Below the pieces are notes generated by a model that searched no databases, was not told where the DNA came from, and saw nothing but the letters and a program-made list of their open reading frames with translations. Below, piece by piece: positions 10,988 through 20,008 of a stretch of DNA of 64,000 nt (position 1 is its first letter; each line of letters begins with the position of its first letter). Source of the stretch: Kitasatospora sp. CB01950. Lineage in GTDB: Bacteria > Actinomycetota > Actinomycetes > Streptomycetales > Streptomycetaceae. The translations under genes and the position numbers were made by a program. The DNA is taken from the NCBI RefSeq assembly GCF_001905465.1, contig NZ_LISX01000005.1, positions 278-64,277 on the forward strand, read 5' to 3'.

Positions 10988-12331
10988 CTAGTTGTCGCCG
11001 TCCTCGTCGATCAGGAACCCGCGCATCGGAGCGGGAGCCTGCTGCATCGGCTGCGGAGGCTGCGGCCGCACGGCCGCCATCGGCTGGGTCATGCCCGCCG
11101 GCGCCATCGCCCCGTTGGAGCTCGCGGAGGCGCCGCCGAAGGACGGGGCCCCGGCCGAGCTGCCGAAGGAGCTGCCACCGAAGGACTGGTTGCCGCCGAA
11201 GGACGGGGCGGAGCCGAACGACGGCGCCGAGGAGGACATCGCGCCGGCACCGGCGGGCGCCATCGACGACGCGGCCGGCGGCAGCGACGCGGTGGCGGGG
11301 ATCCGCGGCGGGGCGAGCGAGTCGTCCGCCTGCGACTCCAGCTGACGCAGCTGGGTCTCCAGGTAGGACTTCAGGCGCGTCCGGTACTCGCGCTCGAAGG
11401 CGCGCAGGTCCTCGACCTTGCGCTCCAGCGTGGCGCGGGCGGACTCCAGGGAGCCCATCGCGACGCGGTGCTTCTCCTGCGCGTCCCGCTCCAGCGCGTC
11501 CGCCTTGGCGCGGGCGTCGCGCTCCAGACCCTCGGCGCGGCTGCGGGCCTCGCCGACGATCTTGTTGGCCTCGGAACGCGCCTCGGAGATCGCCTGGTCG
11601 GCGGTCTGCTGAGCGAGCGCCAGGACTCGGGCGGCGCTGTCGCCACCGGGACCCTGCTGCTGCTGCATCGGGTTGCCCATCGGGGCGCCCATCGGCTGCA
11701 GCTGCTGGCCGCCCATCGGCTGGAGCTGCTGGCCGCCCATCGGCTGGCCCATCTGCTGCTGCATCGGGTTGCCCATCGGCTGCAGCATCTGACCGCCCAT
11801 CGGCTGGACCAGCTGCTGCTGGCCGCCCATGGTCTGGCCCATCTGCTGCTGCTGCATGGGGTTGCCCATCGGACCGCCCATCGGGCCGCCCTGACCGGCA
11901 GGCAGCTGCGGCGCGCCGGACGGCAGGCCGAGCGGCTGGTTGCCCATCCCCTGCTGGGGGCCGCCGAGCTGCTGCGGACCGCCGAGCTGCTGGGGGCCGC
12001 CAAGCTGCTGCGGACCACCGAGCTGCTGCGGACCGGGGCCCTGCTGCTGGCCGGGCACCGGCGGACCGGATATGGCGGCGGGCACCGGAGCGCCGGGTCG
12101 TCCGCCGTCCTGCGGAGCCTGCTGCTCCTTGCGCATGTTCGCCTGGTTCTGCGCCGCGGCACGCGTGGCGGCAGCCAGCTTGGCGCGCAGGTCCTCGTTC
12201 TCGCGCAGCAGGCGGGTCAGCTCGGCTTCGACCTCGTCGAGGAAGGCATCGACCTCGTCCTCGTCATAGCCTTCGCGCAGCCGGACGGTCGTGAACTGCT
12301 TGTTCCGAACGTCCTCGGGGGTCAATGGCAT
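10988..12331 (-). CDS. divIVA: polar growth and cell division protein DivIVA
   Basis: A 447-aa coiled-coil scaffold that marks hyphal tips and directs polar wall growth in actinobacteria. The conserved N-terminal membrane-binding domain is clear (MPLTPEDVRNKQFTTVRLRE, then DEDEVDAFLDEVEAELTRLL). A long insert of repeated Gln/Gly/Pro words (QQLGGP repeated about four times, then Met/Gln-rich MGGQ repeats) separates it from the second coiled coil (about 235-320). A Ser/Ala/Gly-rich tail ends in EDGDN. The insert and length are typical of Streptomyces, longer than the Bacillus protein. ATG 12331 has GAGG 8 bases upstream. It is the distal end of the dcw cluster, 46 bases after yggT. Confidence 0.96.
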   Translation of the reverse strand: MPLTPEDVRNKQFTTVRLREGYDEDEVDAFLDEVEAELTRLLRENEDLRAKLAAATRAAAQNQANMRKEQQAPQDGGRPGAPVPAAISGPPVPGQQQGPGPQQLGGPQQLGGPQQLGGPQQLGGPQQGMGNQPLGLPSGAPQLPAGQGGPMGGPMGNPMQQQQMGQTMGGQQQLVQPMGGQMLQPMGNPMQQQMGQPMGGQQLQPMGGQQLQPMGAPMGNPMQQQQGPGGDSAARVLALAQQTADQAISEARSEANKIVGEARSRAEGLERDARAKADALERDAQEKHRVAMGSLESARATLERKVEDLRAFEREYRTRLKSYLETQLRQLESQADDSLAPPRIPATASLPPAASSMAPAGAGAMSSSAPSFGSAPSFGGNQSFGGSSFGSSAGAPSFGGASASSNGAMAPAGMTQPMAAVRPQPPQPMQQAPAPMRGFLIDEDGDN

Positions 12332-12377
12332 CTCTTCACCTCAACGTGATCGTCGGACCGGCATCCTGTCGCATCGT

Positions 12378-12668
12378 TCAGAACGACAGGCGCTGCACGA
12401 GCGAGATCAGGACATACACAATGATCATCAGTACGAAGAAGGACAGGTCGAGCGCCACGCCCCCGAGACGCAACGGCGGGATAAATCGCCGAAGAAGCTT
12501 GAGTGGCGGATCCGTGACAGTGTACGTGGCCTCCAGCACCACGACCATGGCCTTCCCAGGACGCCACGATCGAGCGAACTGGAAGACCCAGTCCATCACC
12601 AGCCTGAAGAGCAGGATCAGCAGGAACACGGTCAGCACCCAATAGAGCACCGAACCGAAGATCCCCAT
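12378..12668 (-). CDS. YggT-family membrane protein
   Basis: A 96-aa membrane protein with hydrophobic segments at both ends (LYWVLTVFLLILLFRLVMDW and LSFFVLMIIVYVLISLV) and the conserved middle PGKAMVVVLEATYTVTDPPL. YggT proteins sit in the division cluster next to sepF in many Gram-positive bacteria; their molecular role is not well defined. ATG 12668 with GGGAG five bases upstream is better than the GTG one codon earlier. It lies between sepF and divIVA on the same strand. Confidence 0.9.
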   Translation of the reverse strand: MGIFGSVLYWVLTVFLLILLFRLVMDWVFQFARSWRPGKAMVVVLEATYTVTDPPLKLLRRFIPPLRLGGVALDLSFFVLMIIVYVLISLVQRLSF

Positions 12669-12745
12669 CACTTCTCCCTCTCCCTGACCGGCAGTCCGTC
12701 AGTGACGCACTGTCAAACTGATCCACACAGAAAGTCGTGGCCGGG

Positions 12746-13363
12746 TCAGCTCTGGTTGAAGAACCCACCCTCGGCGATCCGAGCCTTGTCCTCCGCCGTG
12801 ACATCGACGTTAGCAGGCGACAGGAGGAACACCTTCTGTGTTACGCGCTCGATACTGCCGTGCAGACCGAAGACCAGTCCAGCCGCGAAGTCTACGAGCC
12901 GCTTGGCATCCGTGTCGTCCATCTCCGTCAAATTCATGATCACGGGCGTGCCGCCGCGGAACTGCTCCCCGATCGTACGGGCCTCGTTGTAGGTCCTGGG
13001 GTGCAGCGTGGTGATGCGGTAGGGCTCTCGTTCGCTGACGACCTTGGGCATGATCACCGGGGTGCTCTTCTCCAGATTGCGGTGGCGCTCGGATGTGATG
13101 GACGACACGGGAGCCATGCGCGGCTGCTCCTGTCGGATCGGGACCGCGGCGGGCACCGGCTGGGGAGCGATCTGGGCCACGGGCGCCGGCTGCGCGGGGG
13201 CCGCGGCGGCGGGGTTCGAGGACCGGATGTCCTCGGTGCGACCGGTGCGGATCGGCTCCGGGTCCGTGTCGTAGTCGTCGTCGGGGTCGTACCCCTGGCT
13301 GTCGTAGGTCTCGTCCTCGACCAGGCCGAGATAGACCGCCATTTTGCGCATCGCGCCGGCCAT
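12746..13363 (-). CDS. sepF: cell division protein SepF
   Basis: A 205-aa FtsZ-binding protein that tethers the Z ring to the membrane. The N-terminal amphipathic helix [14 protein letters not shown] is the membrane anchor. An acidic linker ([19 protein letters not shown]) and a Pro/Ala-rich stretch follow, then the C-terminal SepF fold (about 120-205) with [30 protein letters not shown] and [13 protein letters not shown]. Twelve codons of upstream open frame exist, but ATG 13363 has GGAGGAG eight bases upstream and begins the conserved helix. It is the main SepF paralogue by its dcw position. Confidence 0.95.
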   Translation of the reverse strand: MAGAMRKMAVYLGLVEDETYDSQGYDPDDDYDTDPEPIRTGRTEDIRSSNPAAAAPAQPAPVAQIAPQPVPAAVPIRQEQPRMAPVSSITSERHRNLEKSTPVIMPKVVSEREPYRITTLHPRTYNEARTIGEQFRGGTPVIMNLTEMDDTDAKRLVDFAAGLVFGLHGSIERVTQKVFLLSPANVDVTAEDKARIAEGGFFNQS

Positions 13364-13555
13364 GCTGCTGTCTCCTCCGCTCATGCGCCCACCGTTCACC
13401 TGCGGACGCCGTGATGGTCACGGCCTGTCAGGCCGACGGTCCGTCAGACCGCGGAGGTGTGCGCTCGGATGCGATCCACGGTTTACCAGCAGACTGATCA
13501 TCTGCTAGGTTCTGTCCTATTTTGTCCTGCAGTCTGATCTACTTACTCGGTGACG

Positions 13556-14344
13556 TTACCCGAGCGGTGACCGCACTCCGAGTACCGCCGTACCGACGCG
13601 TACATGTGTCGCTCCTGCGGCGATCGCCTGCTCCAAATCTCCGCTCATCCCTGCCGAAACCATCGTGGCAGTCGGATGCATCGCGCGTACGGCGCTTGCG
13701 ATTTCCGCGAGGCGCGCGAAGGCGCGCGCGGGGTCGCCCGCCAGGGGTCCCGCGAGCGGTGCGACCGTCATCACACCCCTCATGTGCAGCCCGGGCGTGT
13801 CGGCGATCTTTTCGGCCAGTTCGAGCACCTCGGCGGGCGCGACGCCCGCGCGGTGCTCGCCCTCGCCGGCCTCCTTGTCGAGCGCGACCTGCACCAGGCA
13901 GCCCAGCGGCGGGCGTTCGGCGTTGCGGACGGCGGCGGCCAGCGAGTCGACCAGGCGCGCGCGGTCCACCGAATGCACCAGGTCGGCGTAACGGACCACC
14001 GAGCGGGCCTTGTTGGTCTGCAGCTGGCCGACGAAGTGCCAGGTCAACGGGAGGTTGACGCAGAGTTCGGCCTTCGGCGCGGCGTCCTGGTCGCGGTTCT
14101 CCGCGACGTCGGTGACGCCGAGTCCGGCGAGGAGTGCGGTGTCCTCGGCGGGGTAGGTCTTGGTCACCACGATCAGGGTGACCTCCTCGCGCGGGCGGCC
14201 GGCCGCGGCGCAGGCGTCCGCGATCCGGCGCTCCACCACGTCGAGGTTGGCCCCGAGTTGCTCGAAGCGGGCGCGCTGGGCGTCCGTCAGGGCGGCCGCG
14301 AAGTCGGCGCGGCCGGGGAACGGAGCGAAGATGTCGTTCGTCAT
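13556..14344 (-). CDS. YggS/YlmE-family PLP-binding protein
   Basis: A 262-aa pyridoxal-5'-phosphate homeostasis protein of the alanine-racemase-like barrel fold. The PLP lysine lies in IVVTKTYP. Other conserved blocks are WHFVGQLQTNK, VHSVDR, GLHMRGVMTVAP and MVSAGMSGDLEQAIAAGATHVRVGT. These proteins bind PLP without known catalytic turnover. The start ATG (14344) overlaps the stop of pgeF by four bases (ATGA), indicating coupled translation. The position between pgeF and sepF is standard in actinobacteria and firmicutes. Confidence 0.93.
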   Translation of the reverse strand: MTNDIFAPFPGRADFAAALTDAQRARFEQLGANLDVVERRIADACAAAGRPREEVTLIVVTKTYPAEDTALLAGLGVTDVAENRDQDAAPKAELCVNLPLTWHFVGQLQTNKARSVVRYADLVHSVDRARLVDSLAAAVRNAERPPLGCLVQVALDKEAGEGEHRAGVAPAEVLELAEKIADTPGLHMRGVMTVAPLAGPLAGDPARAFARLAEIASAVRAMHPTATMVSAGMSGDLEQAIAAGATHVRVGTAVLGVRSPLG

Positions 14345-15075
14345 GAGAGTGGGGACCCCAGCCAGACGTAGCTCGCGAGTCGGCCGGTCCGCTGCTCCCG
14401 ACGGTAGGAGTAGTGGTCCGGGGATTCCAGGGTGCAGACGGTAGACCGCACCACCGAGTGCACGCCCGCCTCGGCGAGTTGGGCGGCGACGCCGGCCGGT
14501 ACGTCCAGGGCCGGCGTGCCCCAGGAGGTTTCCGACCGGGCGGCCGGGACGAGCGCGGCCACCTCGGCGCGCATCGCCTCCGGCACTTCGTAGCAACGGC
14601 CGCACACGGCGGGGCCGGTGGCGGCCAGGATTCGCTCGGGGCGGGCCCCGAGTTCGCGCATCGCGGCGACCACCGCGGGGACGACCCCGGCGGCCAGGCC
14701 CGGGCGCCCGGCGTGCGCCGCGCCGACCACACCGGCCTCCGGGTCCGCCAGCAGCACCGGGGTGCAGTCGGCGGTGAGCACCGCGAGGGCCAGCGGGCGG
14801 TCGGTGACCACGGCGTCCACCGTCGGCGCGTACCCGTCGGGTTGGCGCTCCGTCACCACCGCGACGTCCGCGCCGTGCACCTGGTTCATCCAGACCACGT
14901 CGGCCGGGTCCAGGCCCAGTTCGCGGGCCGCGAGGAAACGGTTCTGCTTCACAGCTTCGGGCGAGTCGCCCACCGCACCACCGAGGTTGAGCTCCCCGTA
15001 CGGCGCGGTGCTCACCCCGCCCCACCGGGTGGTGGAGGCAAAGTGAGCACCGTTGCGAAAGGCCGCTTGAATCAC
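14341..15075 (-). CDS. pgeF: peptidoglycan editing factor PgeF (YfiH/YlmD, multicopper-oxidase-like)
   Basis: A 244-aa protein of the DUF152/laccase-domain family, shown in E. coli to correct wrongly incorporated amino acids in peptidoglycan precursors. The Zn/Cu-site residues lie in NQVHGADV (His), [10 protein letters not shown] (Cys) and [13 protein letters not shown] (His). GTG 15075 overlaps the ftsZ stop (GTGA at 15072-15075) and its own stop overlaps the next start, so it is coupled on both sides. Role in this organism is inferred from the family. Confidence 0.92.
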   Translation of the reverse strand: MIQAAFRNGAHFASTTRWGGVSTAPYGELNLGGAVGDSPEAVKQNRFLAARELGLDPADVVWMNQVHGADVAVVTERQPDGYAPTVDAVVTDRPLALAVLTADCTPVLLADPEAGVVGAAHAGRPGLAAGVVPAVVAAMRELGARPERILAATGPAVCGRCYEVPEAMRAEVAALVPAARSETSWGTPALDVPAGVAAQLAEAGVHSVVRSTVCTLESPDHYSYRREQRTGRLASYVWLGSPLS

Positions 15076-16286
15076 TTCAGGAAGTCCGGCACGTCGAGCT
15101 CCTCGGCGGGGCTCTCGACGTACGGCTGGCGCACCGGCTGCACCTGCGGCGGCACCGGCGGGGCGGTGGTCACCGACACCGGGGCCTCGGACGGACGGGT
15201 CGGCTCCTCGGAGCGGGTGACCGAGCCGATCGAACCGTAGGACGGACGGGTCGCCGGACGCTCCGGCGCGGACGAGCTGCTGCTCGACGAGGAGCTGGAG
15301 GCCGACTTCACCACCGGCTCGCGGACGATGGCCGGCGGCTGCCCGCCGTCGAACCCGGCCGCGATCACGGTGACCCGGACCTCGTCGCCGAGCGCATCGT
15401 CGATCACCGCGCCGAAGATGATGTTCGCCTCGGGGTGGGCCGCCTCGCTGACCAGCTGGGCCGCCTCGTTGATCTCGAACAGGCCGAGGTCGGAGCCGCC
15501 CGAGATGGACAGCAGCACACCGCGGGCGCCGTCGATCGAGGCCTCCAGCAGCGGCGAGGAGATCGCCATCACGGCGGCGGCCTTGGCGCGGTCCTCGCCG
15601 CGCGCCGAGCCGATTCCCATCAGCGCCGAACCGGCGTCCGACATCACGGACTTGACGTCGGCGAAGTCCAGGTTGATCAGACCCGGGGTGGTGATCAGGT
15701 CGGTGATGCCCTGCACGCCGGAGAGCAGCACCTGGTCGGCGGAGCGGAACGCGTCCAGCACCGAGACCTGGCGGTCGGAGATCGACAGCAGTCGGTCGTT
15801 GGGGATGACGATCAGGGTGTCGACCTGCTCGCGCAGCGAGGCGATGCCGTCCTCGGCCTGGTTGGCGCGGCGACGGCCCTCGAAGGTGAACGGGCGGGTG
15901 ACCACGCCGATGGTGAGCGCGCCGAGCGAGCGGGCGATGTTGGCCACCACGGGCGCGCCGCCGGTGCCGGTGCCGCCGCCCTCGCCGGCCGTCACGAAGA
16001 CCATGTCGGCCCCCTTGAGGACCTCCTCGATCTCCTCGCGGTGGTCCTCCGCGGCCTTCCGGCCGACCTCCGGGTTCGCGCCGGCGCCGAGGCCGCGGGT
16101 GAGCTCCCGGCCGACGTCGAGCTTCACATCGGCGTCGCTCATCAGGAGCGCCTGCGCGTCGGTGTTGATCGCGATGAACTCGACGCCCTTGAGCCCGACC
16201 TCGATCATCCGGTTGATGGCGTTGACTCCGCCGCCACCGATGCCGACGACCTTGATGACCGCGAGGTAATTCTGGGGTGCTGCCAC
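15072..16286 (-). CDS. ftsZ: cell division GTPase FtsZ
   Basis: A 404-aa tubulin homologue forming the Z ring at sporulation and vegetative septa. The N-terminal GTPase domain contains [15 protein letters not shown], the tubulin signature GGGTGTG at 103-109 and the synergy-loop region. A Ser/Pro-rich linker (about 320-390) leads to the C-terminal conserved tail DVPDFLK, which binds FtsA/SepF-type partners. The start is GTG 16286 with AGAGG upstream. It is separated from ftsQ by 333 bases that carry several dyads (listed separately), consistent with the several promoters known for ftsZ in Streptomyces. Downstream pgeF overlaps its stop. Confidence 0.98.
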   Translation of the reverse strand: MAAPQNYLAVIKVVGIGGGGVNAINRMIEVGLKGVEFIAINTDAQALLMSDADVKLDVGRELTRGLGAGANPEVGRKAAEDHREEIEEVLKGADMVFVTAGEGGGTGTGGAPVVANIARSLGALTIGVVTRPFTFEGRRRANQAEDGIASLREQVDTLIVIPNDRLLSISDRQVSVLDAFRSADQVLLSGVQGITDLITTPGLINLDFADVKSVMSDAGSALMGIGSARGEDRAKAAAVMAISSPLLEASIDGARGVLLSISGGSDLGLFEINEAAQLVSEAAHPEANIIFGAVIDDALGDEVRVTVIAAGFDGGQPPAIVREPVVKSASSSSSSSSSSAPERPATRPSYGSIGSVTRSEEPTRPSEAPVSVTTAPPVPPQVQPVRQPYVESPAEELDVPDFLK

Positions 16287-16379
16287 GTCGGGGCCTCTCG
16301 CCTCGAATTTCCGGGTCGGCGCCCCTGGATACGAAGGCCGACGGATGTCGATGGGTGGGAAGCGCGTGGTTCCAACCCG

Positions 16380-16404
16380 AACCCTAAACTTGAGGTTGAG
16401 GGTT
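16380..16404. promoter_or_regulatory. symmetric dyad upstream of ftsZ
   Basis: AACCCTaAAC (16380-16389) is matched by GTTgAGGGTT (16395-16404) around a five-base centre. This gives 9 of 10 paired positions, 94 bases before the ftsZ start. The symmetry and spacing suggest an operator or an RNA hairpin in the ftsZ leader. No regulator can be named from sequence. Confidence 0.5.
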
Positions 16405-16534
16405 ATCGCTGTGCCGGTGTCAGTTCATTGTCGAGCACAGCTCGTTGACACAGGACAGTAGGTCGCAACCAGCGCGTGTTTCAACGAACACGCCGAGCTT
16501 CCCTTTTTCTTTTGAGCCTATGTGATCATCGATC

Positions 16535-16551
16535 CCCCGGTGAAACCGGGG
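16535..16551. terminator. hairpin after ftsQ (first)
   Basis: CCCCGGT-GAA-ACCGGGG is a perfect 7-bp stem with a three-base loop, about 70 bases past the ftsQ stop. It could attenuate read-through from ftsQ into ftsZ or stabilise the 3' end. No clear U-run follows on the minus strand. Confidence 0.4.
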
Positions 16552-16570
16552 TGACCATCAAGGGTCGGAC

Positions 16571-16586
16571 CGGAGCCTCGGCTCCG
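16571..16586. terminator. hairpin after ftsQ (second)
   Basis: CGGAGCC-TC-GGCTCCG is a perfect 7-bp stem with a minimal loop, 34 bases past the ftsQ stop. Together with the hairpin at 16535-16551 it makes a tandem pair before the ftsZ leader. Confidence 0.4.
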
Positions 16587-16619
16587 TCAATACCTCCCCT
16601 GCGCACAGAACTTACCGGA

Positions 16620-17393
16620 TCAGCCGGACACCGCCGGGGCATCCGGCGCACTCACGTCGTAATTCGATGCCTTCCGGCCGAGCAGGGCCGTCAACACCCG
16701 GGCCTTGCGCGGGGTCTCCTCGGCGCTGCCCCAGCGGACTGTTGCGCCGGAGGCGAGTTGGAGCCGGATGTCGTCGTAGGAGTAGACCGTGAGCGAACCG
16801 GCCTGCTTGGCCACGTCCGGGGGGAGGCCGGCGGCCACGGTGATGGCCGAACGGACCAGGGTGGGACGGTCGATGACGGAGAGCGCGTCGTTCGCGGGCT
16901 CGCCGAGTTGGAGCCCGACCACGGGGACGCCGGACGGGGGCTGCGCGTCCGTCGCGAACTCCACGCCCTCGGCGTCGACCTGGACGAAACGGCCGTCGTC
17001 GGCACGGATCGCGGCCACCGGCTGACGCTCGGTCACCTTCACCCGCAGGGTGTGCGGCCAGCCGCGCCAGACCTCGACCCGGGCCACCCTGGGCACCTTG
17101 CCCACGAGTTGCTGGGCCCGGTCCAGGTCCACCCGGGCCAGCGGGCCGCGGGCGGTGGAGCCGAGCGCCCGCTCGACCTCGTCCTGGCTCAACTTCCCGG
17201 AATCCAGGCCCTGGACCGCGACCTTGCGGACGTCCAGGGCGGAGGAGAAGAACACCGTCCAGCCGAGCGCGCCGAGCACCAGGGCGCCCAGCACCGCCAG
17301 CACCAGCACGCCCCGGCGGGACAGTCGGAGCCGGGGCGGACGGGTCTCGTCGCCGTCCTCCCCTAGCTCCTCCTCGTAATCCTCGTCAGCCAC
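16620..17393 (-). CDS. ftsQ: cell division protein FtsQ (DivIB)
   Basis: A 257-aa bitopic division protein. An acidic cytoplasmic N-terminus (DEDYEEELGEDGDE) is followed by one membrane segment (about 28-50, GVLVLAVLGALVLGALGWTV). The extracytoplasmic POTRA domain comes next (FFSSALDVRKVAVQGLDSG), with the DivIB beta domain (WPHTLRVKVTERQPVAAI). It links FtsL/FtsB to the septal synthase. GTG 17393 overlaps the murG stop by eight bases, as in the usual dcw order. Confidence 0.93.
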   Translation of the reverse strand: MADEDYEEELGEDGDETRPPRLRLSRRGVLVLAVLGALVLGALGWTVFFSSALDVRKVAVQGLDSGKLSQDEVERALGSTARGPLARVDLDRAQQLVGKVPRVARVEVWRGWPHTLRVKVTERQPVAAIRADDGRFVQVDAEGVEFATDAQPPSGVPVVGLQLGEPANDALSVIDRPTLVRSAITVAAGLPPDVAKQAGSLTVYSYDDIRLQLASGATVRWGSAEETPRKARVLTALLGRKASNYDVSAPDAPAVSG

Positions 17394-18492
17394 GACGGCG
17401 GCCGCCGCGGGCAGCCTCGATCGCCTCGTACACCATCTGCACCAGCAGGTCGTCGGCGTCCCGGCGGCCGAACTCGGCGGCGGAGCGCGACATCTCCCAC
17501 AGCTTCGCCGGGTCGGTGAGCACCGGCAGCACGTTCTTCAGCACCCAGTCCGGGGTCAGCTCGGCGTCGTCCACCAGCAGACCGCCGCCGGCCTTCACCA
17601 TCGGCTGGGCGTTCAGACGCTGCTCGCCGTTGCCGATCGGCAGCGGCACGAACGCGGCCGGCAGGCCCACCGCGGCCAGCTCGGCGACGGTCATCGCGCC
17701 GGCCCGGCAGAGCATCATGTCGGCGGCCGCGTACGCCAGGTCCATCCGGTCCAGGTACGGCACCGCGCGGTACGGCGGCATGCCCGGGATGTCGTCGATG
17801 GTCGGCAGCTCGTTCTTCGGGCCGACCGCGTGCAGGATCTGCACGCCGTACTGCTGGAGCCGGGGCGCGATCGTCTGCACCGTCTCGTTCAGCCGGCGGG
17901 CGCCCTGCGAGCCGCCGGACACCAGCAGGGTGGGCAGTCGCTGGTCCAGGCCGAAGTGGTGCCGGGCCTCCGGGCGGACGGTGCCGCGGTCCAGGGTGGC
18001 GATGGTCCGGCGCAGCGGGATGCCGATGTAGCGGGAGTCGCGCAGCTTGGAGTCCGGGGTGGAGACCGCCACGAAGTCGCTGTAGCGGGCGCCGATCTTG
18101 TTGGCCAGGCCGGGGCGGGCGTTGGCCTCGTGCACCACGATCGGCACACCGGCCCGCTTGGCCGCCAGGTAGGCGGGCATCGCGACGTAGCCGCCGAAGC
18201 CGACCACCGCATCGGCGTTGACCCGCTCGATGATCTCCTGGGCGGCCCGCACGGTGCCGCGCAGCCGGCCCGGGACGGTGATCAGTTCGGGGGTGGGCTT
18301 GCGGGGCAGCGGCACGGCCGGGATCAGGGCCAGCTCGTAGCCGCGCTCCGGGACCAGCCGGGTCTCCAGGCCGCGCTCGGTGCCGAGGGCGGTGATCCCG
18401 ACGGACGGATCATGCCTGCGCAGCGCGTCCGCGAGCGCCATGGCCGGCTCGATGTGACCGGCGGTCCCGCCGCCGGCGAGTACGACATGCAC
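17386..18492 (-). CDS. murG: UDP-GlcNAc transferase MurG
   Basis: A 368-aa membrane-associated glycosyltransferase converting lipid I to lipid II. The N-terminal glycine loop VVLAGGGTAGHIEPAMALA, the VVHEANARPGLANK block, the second glycine loop VSGGSQGARRLNE and the C-terminal CRAGAMTVAELAAVGLPAAF with PLPIGNGEQRLNA are all present and in order. GTG 18492 is the start. ftsW ends six bases upstream and ftsQ overlaps downstream. Length and motifs are normal for the family. Confidence 0.97.
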   Translation of the reverse strand: MHVVLAGGGTAGHIEPAMALADALRRHDPSVGITALGTERGLETRLVPERGYELALIPAVPLPRKPTPELITVPGRLRGTVRAAQEIIERVNADAVVGFGGYVAMPAYLAAKRAGVPIVVHEANARPGLANKIGARYSDFVAVSTPDSKLRDSRYIGIPLRRTIATLDRGTVRPEARHHFGLDQRLPTLLVSGGSQGARRLNETVQTIAPRLQQYGVQILHAVGPKNELPTIDDIPGMPPYRAVPYLDRMDLAYAAADMMLCRAGAMTVAELAAVGLPAAFVPLPIGNGEQRLNAQPMVKAGGGLLVDDAELTPDWVLKNVLPVLTDPAKLWEMSRSAAEFGRRDADDLLVQMVYEAIEAARGGRRRG

Positions 18493-18498
18493 CGAAAT

Positions 18499-19854
18499 TC
18501 ACCGCTCCCTGCGCGACGACCCGGGGGCCTTGCGCGCTGTGGTTCTCCTACCTGGCAGCACCCGGCCCAGGACGGACCCGAACCGGGAGTTGGCCCCTTT
18601 ACGCCATCGGCGGGGCCGGGCAGCCAGCGCTGCCTTCGCCTCCGGGGTGCTGCGCGCGAAGCACAGCAGCAGCCCGATGGCGCACATGGCCGACAGCATC
18701 GCGGACCCACCGTACGAGAACAACGGCAGCGGGACGCCCGCGATGGGCAGGAGTCCCAGCGCCGACCCCAGGTTGACCACGGCCTGAGCCATGATCCACG
18801 TGGTGGCGGCGCCCGCCGCGTACCGGACGAACGGGTCCGTGGTGCCGAGAGCCACACGGATACCCGCGTAGCCTAGTGCCGCGAAGAGTGCGAGCACCGA
18901 CAGCGTCCCCACCAGGCCGAGTTCCTCGCCGGTGGCGGCGAAGATGAAGTCGGTGTGCGCCTCGGGGAGTTGCCCCCATTTCTCGACGCCCGCACCGAGT
19001 CCGGATCCGAACGGTCCGCCCGCGGCCAGCGCGTACAGTCCGTGCAGGGCCTGGAAGCAGTCGAGGTTCGGGTCCGGCTTGGTGACGCCGACGCACGCCA
19101 GCCGGCCGAGGCGGTGCGGCACCGTGATGATCAGCGCGGTGCACGCGACCACCGCGATGCCCAGGGTGGCGGCGAACAGCCGCAGCGGCGCGCCGACCAT
19201 CCACAGCAGGCCGAAGAGCATCGCGACCAGCACCATCGTGGTGCCCATGTCGCCGCCCAGCATGATCAGCATCATCAGCACGACGGTGCCGGGCACCAGC
19301 GGCACCAGCAGGTGCTTCCACTGGTTGAGCATGTGGGTGCGCTGCTTGCGGGCCAGCAGGTCGGCGGCCCACAGCAGCAGCGCGAGCTTGGCGAACTCGG
19401 ACGGCTGGATCTGGAAGAACCCCAGGCTGATCCAGTTCCGGTTGCCGTTGATCCGCACCCCGATGCCGGGGACGGCGACCAGCACCAGCGCGGCCACCAC
19501 CCCGAACAGCAGCGGGTACGCGGCCTTCCGCACCACCTTGACCGGCGCCCGGGTGAGCACGACGGCGATCGCCCCGCCCAACAGCAGCGCGATCAGCTGC
19601 TTGCGGAAGAAGAACGTCATCGGCAGCCCGTAGTCCACCACCACGCTCTGCGAGGCGGAGAACACCATCACCAGCCCGAGCACCACCAGCAGCAGCGCCG
19701 AACCGAGGATCAGGTAATACGGGGTCAGCGGACGGGCCATCAAGTACCCGAACCGCTCACGCGCTGCGCGCAGCCGCGCGACCGGACCCTCGGACTTGAA
19801 GGTGGTCGTGGTCGCCGAGACCAGTCGCAGACGCGGCTTCTCGCTGGGCGGCAC
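18499..19854 (-). CDS. ftsW: lipid II polymerase FtsW (SEDS family)
   Basis: A 451-aa polytopic membrane glycosyltransferase that polymerises lipid II at the septum with FtsI. About ten hydrophobic segments are visible. SEDS landmarks include NRNWISLGFFQIQPSEFAKL, the loop with LPEAHTDFIFAATGEELG and the C-terminal PLPLFSYGGSAMLS. The open frame runs on to 19908 into a repeat element. GTG 19854 with AGGAG six bases upstream is the likely start and leaves the repeat outside the gene. Unlike most neighbours it is not overlapped by the gene before it; murD ends 154 bases upstream. Confidence 0.94.
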   Translation of the reverse strand: MPPSEKPRLRLVSATTTTFKSEGPVARLRAARERFGYLMARPLTPYYLILGSALLLVVLGLVMVFSASQSVVVDYGLPMTFFFRKQLIALLLGGAIAVVLTRAPVKVVRKAAYPLLFGVVAALVLVAVPGIGVRINGNRNWISLGFFQIQPSEFAKLALLLWAADLLARKQRTHMLNQWKHLLVPLVPGTVVLMMLIMLGGDMGTTMVLVAMLFGLLWMVGAPLRLFAATLGIAVVACTALIITVPHRLGRLACVGVTKPDPNLDCFQALHGLYALAAGGPFGSGLGAGVEKWGQLPEAHTDFIFAATGEELGLVGTLSVLALFAALGYAGIRVALGTTDPFVRYAAGAATTWIMAQAVVNLGSALGLLPIAGVPLPLFSYGGSAMLSAMCAIGLLLCFARSTPEAKAALAARPRRWRKGANSRFGSVLGRVLPGRRTTARKAPGSSRRER

Positions 19855-19873
19855 GTCCGTCTCCTCGTCATTC

Positions 19874-19999
19874 GGGGCGCGGGGAACTGCGCGAGCAACC
19901 GAGCGCACGTCAGCAAGGTCGCAATCACGTGCAGGTCATTGTCCCGCATCGCGATCTTGCGGTTGGGCGCCTTCCGCTTCGCGCAGTTCCTCGCGCCCC
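19874..19999 (-). repeat. dispersed nested palindromic repeat, copy 2
   Basis: Read on the minus strand this matches copy 1 (10681-10817) almost base for base through the middle (AACTGCGCGAAGCGGAAGGC, then the CCGCAAG-TCGCGA and GACCTGCACGTGA blocks). The outer arms GGGGCGCGGGGAACTGCGCGA and its complement differ at one position. It fills the gap between the murD stop and the ftsW ribosome-binding site. Confidence 0.85.
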
Positions 20000-20008
20000 T
20001 GGGTTTCC

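Larger units (their letters stand above)
16287..16619 (-). promoter_or_regulatory. ftsQ-ftsZ intergenic control region
   Basis: This 333-base gap is the only long one within the 3' half of the dcw cluster. It holds a dyad near ftsZ (16380-16404) and two hairpins near ftsQ (16535-16551, 16571-16586). An AT-richer stretch with a T-run on the plus strand lies at 16504-16512. In Streptomyces this region carries developmental ftsZ promoters; I cannot place them exactly here. Confidence 0.6.

Noticed and set aside
19855..19908. Longer FtsW N-terminus starting in the repeat element
   Set aside because: Those 18 codons come from the dispersed repeat; GTG 19854 has an AGGAG site and starts the normal protein.
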